Assembly: GCA_021782675.1 (NCBI GenBank) | Contig: JAJXUS010000041.1 | Coordinates: 1-9,820 of the forward strand | Reading direction: 5' to 3' | Length of the DNA: 9,820 bases | DNA from: Acidobacteriota bacterium | GTDB taxonomy: Bacteria; Acidobacteriota; Terriglobia; Terriglobales; Acidobacteriaceae | Shown: in pieces, positions 4,828 to 9,820 of the stretch | Numbering within the stretch: position 1 is the stretch's first letter | How the letters are laid out: each line of letters starts with the position of its first letter | Position numbers and translations under genes: made by a program | Notes under the pieces: generated by a model | Told to the model about the DNA's origin: nothing | The model's database searches: none | The model's input: the letters and a program-made list of their open reading frames with translations, nothing else

Positions 4828-6168
4828 ATGAACGACCTGCAAATTCCCCCATTGGCAGGCAAATCGAAGCGGCTCTCCTTGCGGGCGGCAGTCGCAGCCG
4901 CGCTCATCCTCCTGGCTGGCGCAGCGGTCTATCCCTGGTGCAAGGTCTGGATCCAGGCTGCGGACATCCTTCTTGAGTCCAACGGCCAGACTCCCCCGGC
5001 ACCACTACGTTTCGTTCTGGACCGGCACGTCAGCGCGCAGGCCGTTACCATCCGCGGGACAGATGGGCTGACCACGCGCGCCACGCTTTACACTCCGGCG
5101 GACAGGCCCGACTCGCCTGGAATGGTCATCATCCACGGGCTTGACCCCGGTGGTATGCAGTCCGTAGCGGGTTACAGCCGACTGGTGGCATCGACCGGGC
5201 TGCGCGTCCTGGCGCCTGACATTCCTTCGTTGAAAGAGTACAACGTGGCCGGCAGCAACGCCTCCACCTTGCGCCGAGTGGGCGATTCCACGGTCTGGCT
5301 GGCGCACTACACACGGAGGCCCGTTGCGCTGATGGGCATAAGCTTCGGCGGAGGCCTGGCAATGGCGGCTGCCGCGCGCCCTGCCTATGCGCCCAGCGTC
5401 GCGTTGGTCTTTGATGTCGGTGGGTATGACGACATGATCCGCGTCATGAACTTCTATATCACCGGAGACTACGCGGGTCCCAACGGCCTGCCAGCAAACC
5501 AAAAGCGAAGCCCGTGGGGAGATTATCTGCTGGAGTACACCGATCTGCGCATGTTCGGGTCGCCCGCCGAGCGCGCTTCTCTGGCCCCACTACTGCGGGC
5601 GGAAGTGGTGAACGAAGCTCACCATCCGAAGGGTCAGCGCGAGAAGATCGCCGCCATGACCGCCTCGCTTTCCCGCAGCCAGCGCGAAGAATGGGAGAGA
5701 TTTCTTACGGGCCAGAATCAGGCGCGGTTCGCCCGGCTGGTCACAGCACTCAGTCCGACTCTGGCGGAGGTCTCGCCGCACGGCCATCTGCAGAATCTGG
5801 CGGCGAAGGTTTACATCCTGCATGGGCTGGAGGATGACGTGATCCCGGTGGGCGAAGCCCGCTGGCTGGCGCATGACCTGCCCGCGGGCCACCTGCGGAT
5901 GATGGTGCTCAGTCCACTGCTTTCGCATGTTCACCTGAACGGAGAGCACGCCACCTGGAGAGACAAGCTGCGCCTGCTGGCCTGCATGGATGCGGTGCAC
6001 TTCGACGCCATCCAGCCGTATTCCGATCCACGCTTCTGGCTCGGATTTATCTACCTCGCGGTGGTGCTGGCGGCGTCGATTGCCATCGCTGCGGCTCTGG
6101 TGCTGGCCGGGAATTCCAGGCAAATCACAATGGATGCCGAGCACGTCCCCGCAAAGCTGATTCAGTAG
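4828..6168 (+). CDS. Membrane-anchored alpha/beta hydrolase of unknown substrate
   Basis: A 446-residue protein with an N-terminal membrane helix (about 18-36, after a basic stretch KSKRLSLR), an alpha/beta-hydrolase body (about 70-390) and a second hydrophobic helix near the C-terminus (about 404-427). Visible catalytic elements are the oxyanion-side HG at 103-104 (VIIHGLDPGG), the nucleophile elbow GISFGG with S172, the acid D336 in HGLEDDVIP and a histidine in LSHVHL (H367 or H369). With an N-terminal anchor the hydrolase domain most likely faces the periplasm, with the C-terminal helix anchoring it again. The residues support an esterase/lipase/peptidase-type serine hydrolase, but no substrate can be named. 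It lies 18 nt after pheS, suggesting transcription with pheS, yet has no obvious link to tRNA charging. The Shine-Dalgarno is weak. Confidence 0.85.
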   Translation: MNDLQIPPLAGKSKRLSLRAAVAAALILLAGAAVYPWCKVWIQAADILLESNGQTPPAPLRFVLDRHVSAQAVTIRGTDGLTTRATLYTPADRPDSPGMVIIHGLDPGGMQSVAGYSRLVASTGLRVLAPDIPSLKEYNVAGSNASTLRRVGDSTVWLAHYTRRPVALMGISFGGGLAMAAAARPAYAPSVALVFDVGGYDDMIRVMNFYITGDYAGPNGLPANQKRSPWGDYLLEYTDLRMFGSPAERASLAPLLRAEVVNEAHHPKGQREKIAAMTASLSRSQREEWERFLTGQNQARFARLVTALSPTLAEVSPHGHLQNLAAKVYILHGLEDDVIPVGEARWLAHDLPAGHLRMMVLSPLLSHVHLNGEHATWRDKLRLLACMDAVHFDAIQPYSDPRFWLGFIYLAVVLAASIAIAAALVLAGNSRQITMDAEHVPAKLIQ

Positions 6169-6170
6169 CC

Positions 6171-6198
6171 GCCTGCGCGACTTTCGCAGCCCGCAGGC
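6171..6198 (+). other. Hairpin in the hydrolase-pheT gap, doubtful as a terminator
   Basis: GCCTGCG (6171-6177) pairs with CGCAGGC (6192-6198) around a 14-nt loop, directly after the hydrolase stop. There is no T-run, so intrinsic termination is unlikely; it may be an attenuating or mRNA-protecting structure or chance. Confidence 0.25.
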
Positions 6199-6230
6199 AA
6201 CGGCCCTCCCGAAAACCCCGATTCATCCCC

Positions 6231-6236
6231 TATTCT
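6231..6236 (+). promoter_or_regulatory. Candidate -10 element of pheT
   Basis: TATTCT occurs 30 bp ahead of the pheT ATG in the 98-bp gap after the hydrolase gene, identical to the hexamer ahead of pheS. No -35 is recognisable. It would allow pheT expression independent of the upstream hydrolase. Confidence 0.3.
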
Positions 6237-6266
6237 GGAAGCACTGCAATCGGAGGAGTTCTCTGC

Positions 6267-8369
6267 ATGAAGCTTCTTTCCGCATGGCTGCGGGAATATG
6301 TTCCTGAGCTGCCGGCCGGAGACCGCCAACTGGCCGACGACCTGACCCTTCGCGGCATCGCCGTGGAAGGGGTGGACGACCTGGGTGCAAATGGTTCGCT
6401 GTTCGAGATGGACATCACCACCAATCGCGTGGACGCCATGAACCACTACGGCGTGGCGCGCGAACCAGCGGCCATTTATGGTCTGCCGCTGCTGCCGCTG
6501 GGGACAGATCTGCCGCCCGCTCAGGCTGGCGCTGTGCCCGCCGTCCGCATTGAGGCGCCGGAACTTTGCGGCCGCTTCACGGCGCGCCTTCTTCAGGACG
6601 TCCGCATCGCGCCGTCGGAGGGTGTGGTGGCGCACCGCTTCGCCCTGCTGGGGCAAAAGCCGATCAGCAACGCGGTCGACGCCACCAACTACGTGACGCT
6701 CGCCATGGGGCACCCCACGCACGCCTTCGACGCGGACAAAATTTACGGAGGCATTGTGGTCCGCCGCGCCCGCGCCGGAGAAAAGCTGCGCCTGCTGGAT
6801 GGCGCCGAGCGTACGCTCGTTGCCGACGATCTGGTCGTTGCCGATGAGGAGCGTCCGCTGGCGCTGGCCGGCGTCATGGGCGGCTGGGACACGATGATTA
6901 CACCGGAGACGCGCAACATTCTGGTGGAGGCGGCGTGGTTCGATCCGGCGGCTGTGCGCCGCTCCGCGCGTCGCCACGGGCTGCACACGGATGCTTCGCA
7001 TCGCTTCGAACGCGGGGCCGACTTTAACGCGCCGCCCGTGGCGTCGGCCATGGTGAGCCGGCTGATCCTCGCCGCCGGCGGCCGTATTACCGGAGAGATG
7101 GTGGACGTGCAGATTTCTGAGGCCGCCGCACGCACCGCCGACCGCCCGCCGGTACGCTTCGCAATGCGGGAAGTGCCCCGGCTGCTGGGAACCACCGCGG
7201 ACGGCGATCCCATCGATGCGGAGACGGCGACGCGCTATCTGACCGCCCTGGGCTGCACGGTTGCCCCGCAAGATAAAGAGAGCTTTCAGGTCATGCTGCC
7301 AAGCTGGCGGCTGGATCTGGGTCGGCCCATCGACCTGATTGAAGAGATCGCCCGGGTTTACGGCTACAATCGCTTCGCAAACACGCTGCCCGGTTTCGCC
7401 GGCTCCGTAAAGGAGCTGCCGGAAGCGGACCTGCTGCGCACGGTGCGCCGCCGCCTGCTGGCCGCCGGATATAACGAGGCGGTCAGCAGTACCTTCTCGT
7501 CCGCGGCGGACGCCGAGCTGTTCGCTGCGCAGCCCGGCACGGCGGTCGCCCTGGGCAATCCGCTCAGCGAGGAGGCCGGCTGCCTGCGCTCGTCGCTGCT
7601 GCCCGGCATGCTTGCCATGGTGGCGCACAACGTGACGCGCGAGACCACGGATGTGCGTCTCTTTGAGATGGGCACAATCTTCGCCCGTTCTGGCGAGCGA
7701 GTGGCGGAGTCGCGCTCGCTGGCCGTCGGGGCCACCGGCGCAGCCCTGGCAGCCCATGCCACACAGCCCGGCCGCGGCTTTACGTTCTTTCACCTCAAAG
7801 GAGCAGTGGAGAAGGTGCTGGCCGCATTCAACGCCAACCAAACCTACTTCGACACGTTTCCGGCGGAGACCGGCCTGATGCCTGCATGGCTCGAACCCGG
7901 GCAGGGCGCGCGCGTGGCGGTGAACGGGGAGACGATCGGCTACTTTGGCCAGGTGGCTGCCACGCTGATGGAGAGCCGCAAAGTGCGCCATGCCGTCTTC
8001 GCGGGTGAACTTGATCTGGAGCGCCTGCTGACGCTGGGCGCGCGACGCATCGCTGTTCGCGGACTGTCCCGCTTTCCAGCCGTGGTGCGGGATTTCTCTT
8101 TCGATTTTCCCCAGCATGTGTCGTGGGAGCAGATTGCGCAGTCGCTGGGGGACCTTGGGATTCCAGAGCTGGCGGCGATGGAGCCGTGCGAAATCTTCCG
8201 CGAAGAGACAAAAAATCCCGGACGCTACTCCATGCTGGTCCGCGTGACGTTCCAGGCGCAGGAGCGCACACTGCGCGAAGAAGAACTGCAGCGGTGGGCG
8301 CACCAGATTTTTCAGGCTCTCATGGGGCTGGGGGCGCAGCCGCGTTTTCCCGTCGAGCTGCTGCAGTAG
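6267..8369 (+). CDS. pheT: Phenylalanine--tRNA ligase beta subunit, short form without the tRNA-binding OB domain
   Basis: The beta subunit partners PheS; its B3/B4 module edits mischarged Tyr-tRNA-Phe. It has 700 residues against about 790-800 in typical long forms. Residues 1-38 (MKLLSAWLREYV to AVEGVDDL) are the first part of B1 and run straight into FEMDITTNRVDAMNHYGVARE (46-66), the second part. The EMAP/OB-fold insert normally found between them, with its HPNADKL-like and CGAPN-like motifs, is missing. The B3/B4 editing domain follows (NAVDATNYVTLAMGHPTHAFD at 135-155, LALAGVMGG at 198-206, TDASHRFERGAD at 241-252), then B5 (about 298-372, SWRLDLGRPIDLIEEIARVYGYNRF), the degenerate catalytic-like B6/B7 region, and the C-terminal FDX-ACB anticodon-binding domain (about 600-698, FPAVVRDFSF). 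A strong GGAGGAG at 6252-6258 sits 8 nt before the ATG. The frame is uninterrupted, so the short form is not a frameshift artefact. Confidence 0.96.
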   Translation: MKLLSAWLREYVPELPAGDRQLADDLTLRGIAVEGVDDLGANGSLFEMDITTNRVDAMNHYGVAREPAAIYGLPLLPLGTDLPPAQAGAVPAVRIEAPELCGRFTARLLQDVRIAPSEGVVAHRFALLGQKPISNAVDATNYVTLAMGHPTHAFDADKIYGGIVVRRARAGEKLRLLDGAERTLVADDLVVADEERPLALAGVMGGWDTMITPETRNILVEAAWFDPAAVRRSARRHGLHTDASHRFERGADFNAPPVASAMVSRLILAAGGRITGEMVDVQISEAAARTADRPPVRFAMREVPRLLGTTADGDPIDAETATRYLTALGCTVAPQDKESFQVMLPSWRLDLGRPIDLIEEIARVYGYNRFANTLPGFAGSVKELPEADLLRTVRRRLLAAGYNEAVSSTFSSAADAELFAAQPGTAVALGNPLSEEAGCLRSSLLPGMLAMVAHNVTRETTDVRLFEMGTIFARSGERVAESRSLAVGATGAALAAHATQPGRGFTFFHLKGAVEKVLAAFNANQTYFDTFPAETGLMPAWLEPGQGARVAVNGETIGYFGQVAATLMESRKVRHAVFAGELDLERLLTLGARRIAVRGLSRFPAVVRDFSFDFPQHVSWEQIAQSLGDLGIPELAAMEPCEIFREETKNPGRYSMLVRVTFQAQERTLREEELQRWAHQIFQALMGLGAQPRFPVELLQ

Positions 8370-8389
8370 CTCGGGACGGCGGATTTTTT
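8350..8389 (+). terminator. Intrinsic terminator overlapping the pheT stop codon
   Basis: A stem forms from CCGTC+GAGCTGC (8350-8361) and GTAGCTC+GACGG (8366-8372 and 8375-8379) with a TGCA loop, one G-U pair and a two-base GG bulge. Four bases later comes TTTTTT (8384-8389). The left arm and loop lie inside the last codons of pheT and the TAG stop (8367-8369) is in the right arm. It separates pheT from the following coiled-coil/zapA unit, which has its own -10-like site. Confidence 0.65.
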
Positions 8390-8436
8390 GGCGCAGAATT
8401 GCGTCACCGAACTTTCATCGCCGCTTCAACAGGGTC

Positions 8437-8442
8437 TATACT
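8437..8442 (+). promoter_or_regulatory. Probable -10 element of the coiled-coil/zapA unit
   Basis: TATACT, the same hexamer found before infC and rpmI, lies between the pheT terminator and the next start codon. Transcription would start near 8449, leaving a leader of about 18 nt. No clear -35 was seen. Confidence 0.45.
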
Positions 8443-8466
8443 GCGCGAAAGAGCATCCAAATACGC

Positions 8467-8751
8467 ATGGCGACAACAATGATTAAAGAGCAGGACCTGA
8501 GTGCAGCGGTCGATACGCTGACTGCGCTGGAACAGCGCGTAGTGCGCGCCATTGAATTGCTGAACCGGGAGCGGGAGCGCCGGGCCGACGTCGAACAGCA
8601 GTTGTCTGCGCTGCGCGACAAACTGGAGGCGGAACAATCTGCAAGTGCTGCGCTACGGCATGAGCTGGACGAGCTGCACCGTGAGCGGGATACGGTGCGG
8701 AACCGCGTGGAGCGTCTGATGGAATCGCTCGACGCGCTCGAAAGCGCTTAG
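8467..8751 (+). CDS. Small coiled-coil protein, ZapB-like candidate
   Basis: A 94-residue charged protein that looks like one continuous helix: from LEQRVVRAIELLNRER to the end, hydrophobic residues (Leu/Val) recur at heptad-like spacing among Arg/Glu/Gln. There is no signal peptide and no membrane segment. I do not recognise a family by sequence alone. Because zapA follows 47 nt downstream on the same strand, it may be a ZapB-type Z-ring partner, a small coiled coil that bridges ZapA-decorated FtsZ; that is inference from context and shape only. ATG at 8467 gives the longest form. A second ATG at 8479 (MIKEQDLSAAV) is possible, and neither has a strong Shine-Dalgarno. Confidence 0.75.
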   Translation: MATTMIKEQDLSAAVDTLTALEQRVVRAIELLNRERERRADVEQQLSALRDKLEAEQSASAALRHELDELHRERDTVRNRVERLMESLDALESA

Positions 8752-8784
8752 CATCGGGGCCTGCGCCTCGATGGATGGAAAACA

Positions 8785-8791
8785 AGGGGGG
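8785..8791 (+). promoter_or_regulatory. Shine-Dalgarno that selects the zapA start
   Basis: AGGGGGG lies seven bases before the ATG at 8799. The upstream in-frame ATG at 8775 has no comparable site, and the extra residues it would add (MENKGGTS) are encoded by the Shine-Dalgarno region itself. Confidence 0.65.
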
Positions 8792-8798
8792 AACATCG

Positions 8799-9170
8799 AT
8801 GAGCGCCAGAGATGAACGCAGCCCGGCACAGGCTGCGGCAGCAGATGCGAACAGCGCCGGGTCCTCCGGCAGTGTCGTCGTCGAAATCTTCGACCAGTTC
8901 TACCACCTGCGCGGGCCGGACCCCGACCACATGCAGCGCCTGGCCGTCATTGTGGATGCCAAGATGCGCGCAGTTTCGCAGCACGGCGCCACGGTGGACT
9001 CCCTGCGCGTCGCCGTACTGGCCGCATTGAACCTGGCCGATGAGCTGGTCCGGGTGGAATCGCAGCGGGAGGCGACAGCGGGTAACGCTGCCCGCACCAT
9101 CAAGACGCGGACGGAATCGCTGGCAGAGATGCTGGATGCCGCCCTGGAAGATACCCGGAAAGCCGGCTGA
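8799..9170 (+). CDS. zapA: Cell division protein ZapA
   Basis: A 123-residue cytoplasmic protein from the ATG at 8799. After a low-complexity Ala/Ser-rich lead of about 23 residues comes the ZapA domain: VVVEIFDQFYHLRG, then PDHMQRLAVIVDAKMRAV and the family hallmark DSLRVAVLAALNLADELVR, followed by a helical tail (VESQREATAGNAARTIKTRT to ALEDTRKAG) expected to form the coiled-coil dimer/tetramer stalk. ZapA binds FtsZ and bundles protofilaments at the division site. The longer frame from 8775 is less likely because the Shine-Dalgarno lies within it. It follows the coiled-coil gene by 47 nt and the two probably share one transcript, suggesting a ZapA/ZapB-like pair. No 6S RNA-like region follows, as it does in proteobacteria. 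Confidence 0.9.
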   Translation: MSARDERSPAQAAAADANSAGSSGSVVVEIFDQFYHLRGPDPDHMQRLAVIVDAKMRAVSQHGATVDSLRVAVLAALNLADELVRVESQREATAGNAARTIKTRTESLAEMLDAALEDTRKAG

Positions 9171-9208
9171 GCCTGCATTTCGCGGTCCGCGCGGCGCCTT
9201 CGCTGCGG

Positions 9209-9214
9209 TATCCT
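9209..9214 (+). promoter_or_regulatory. Candidate -10 placing transcription start on a GTG (leaderless)
   Basis: TATCCT is followed by six bases and then GTG at 9221, the spacing expected if the G of GTG is the first transcribed base. There is no Shine-Dalgarno. No -35 is evident. Inferred from spacing. Confidence 0.3.
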
Positions 9215-9220
9215 CGGGTC

Positions 9221-9820
9221 GTGGTTTGCAAAGGCCGAGCCGAATTGTCCATCCGAACCGGCAGCGTCATGCTCGCTGTTCTTCTCGCCCTGCACTGTTC
9301 CGCTGGCGCTGCGCAGACAACACCAGCCCCGGAAGAACCGCCTCGTGTGCAGCAGGAGCTGAATAAGGCCGCACAATTTCAGTCGGACAAGAACATGCCG
9401 TTTGCCATTGATGCGCTGGAGAAGGCGAATCGAATGGAGCACGGCCGTTGCGTGCCTTGCCTGGTGCAGCTCGCCGATATCTACCGCGAATCCGGCGACA
9501 ATATGCGCTCCGCCAAAGATGCCGGCATCCTGGAAGTGACGGTGACCACCCCGGCGAAGAAGGCCGCTGCCGCCGCCATGGAGGGCACCGCGCTGATGCG
9601 CGAAGGGGTCGCCCGGAAGAAGGCTAGCTTACTCCGTCAGGCGCAGCAGCAGTTCGCCCAGGCCGAACAGTGGGACCCAGCCAGCATGGAGGATGTTTTC
9701 CTCGATGGCATCGTCCTCGGCCGCCTGGGAGAAGACGCGCAGGCGCAGAAGGAGTTTGCCCGATACGCCGCCGCAAAAGGCGGCGATCCGATTATGCAGG
9801 CGCGGGCGCGGCGCTATCTG
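9221..9820 (+). CDS. Exported TPR-like helical repeat protein, N-terminal part (runs off right edge)
   Basis: An open frame of 200 codons continues past the window end. From GTG at 9221 the N-terminus is basic (K4, R6, R12), then hydrophobic (VMLAVLLALHC) with an AGAAQ cleavage-like site near residues 29-32, so it looks like a Sec signal peptide; the cysteine at 26 lacks a proper lipobox. The mature part is helical with TPR-like pairs: QQELNKAAQFQSDKNMPFAI, CLVQLADIYRESGD, and later QAQQQFAQAEQWDPASMEDV with LGRLGEDAQAQKEFARYAAA. A CxxC is formed by C77/C80 (GRCVPCL). Alternative starts are TTG at 9245 and ATG at 9269; the latter would leave no basic n-region. Acidobacterial proteins of this type can continue into a thioredoxin-like domain, but that part is out of view, so no function is assigned. 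Confidence 0.78.
   Translation, partial: MVCKGRAELSIRTGSVMLAVLLALHCSAGAAQTTPAPEEPPRVQQELNKAAQFQSDKNMPFAIDALEKANRMEHGRCVPCLVQLADIYRESGDNMRSAKDAGILEVTVTTPAKKAAAAAMEGTALMREGVARKKASLLRQAQQQFAQAEQWDPASMEDVFLDGIVLGRLGEDAQAQKEFARYAAAKGGDPIMQARARRYL

Noticed and set aside
6171..6198. Hairpin after the hydrolase gene as an intrinsic terminator
   Set aside because: The loop is 14 nt and no T-run follows; kept only as a low-confidence structure.
6162..8303. 713-codon open frame on the minus strand
   Set aside because: It is exactly antisense to pheT, has an Arg/His/Gln-rich shadow composition and matches no family; pheT on the plus strand is unambiguous.
8775..8798. Upstream ATG as the zapA start
   Set aside because: It has no Shine-Dalgarno, and the stretch it would translate contains the AGGGGGG site of the ATG at 8799.
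9171..9220. 6S RNA gene downstream of zapA
   Set aside because: Fewer than 60 bases separate zapA from the next gene, too short for a 6S RNA, and no extended hairpin is visible.

Overview
The window reads as a stretch of chromosomal core genome from a GC-rich (roughly 60 %) bacterium. The gene content (infC, rpmI-rplT, pheS/pheT, a ZapA-type division protein and a small coiled-coil protein ahead of it) and the style of the proteins suggest an Acidobacteriota/Terriglobales-like organism. That assignment is inference from memory of gene neighbourhoods, since no rRNA is present. I see no mobile element, CRISPR array, tRNA or prophage.

Layout. At the left edge a partial infC (translation initiation factor IF-3) runs off the minus strand. 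It appears to start at a rare AUC codon behind a good Shine-Dalgarno and an extended -10 promoter. Upstream of it on the same strand lies mtaB (tRNA ms2t6A37 methylthiotransferase). Divergent from mtaB, a receiver-only response regulator begins a plus-strand block continuing with rpmI (L35) and rplT (L20), closed by a strong intrinsic terminator at about 3140-3165. A VKOR-family membrane thiol oxidoreductase (minus strand) converges on that terminator. pheS, a membrane-anchored alpha/beta hydrolase and pheT follow on the plus strand. pheT ends in a hairpin/T-run terminator that overlaps its own stop codon. A new transcription unit then encodes a 94-residue coiled-coil protein and ZapA. The window closes on the N-terminal 200 residues of an exported TPR-like protein.

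How the genes fit together. Most of the window is translation machinery: initiation factor, two 50S proteins, both subunits of Phe-tRNA synthetase and a tRNA anticodon-loop modifier. The usual infC-rpmI-rplT(-pheS-pheT) order is disrupted. infC is on the other strand about 2.2 kb away, VKOR lies between rplT and pheS, and a hydrolase gene separates pheS from pheT. The coiled-coil/ZapA pair resembles a ZapB/ZapA Z-ring module.

Most notable points: the non-canonical infC start; a PheT that lacks the internal tRNA-binding OB (EMAP-like) domain; a direct-repeat/palindrome arrangement upstream of the rpmI promoter; the long rpmI-rplT spacer; and two SD-less GTG starts with -10-like hexamers 5-6 nt upstream, suggesting leaderless transcripts. 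Nothing here is a convincing wholly new system. The interest lies in gene-order rearrangement and regulation.
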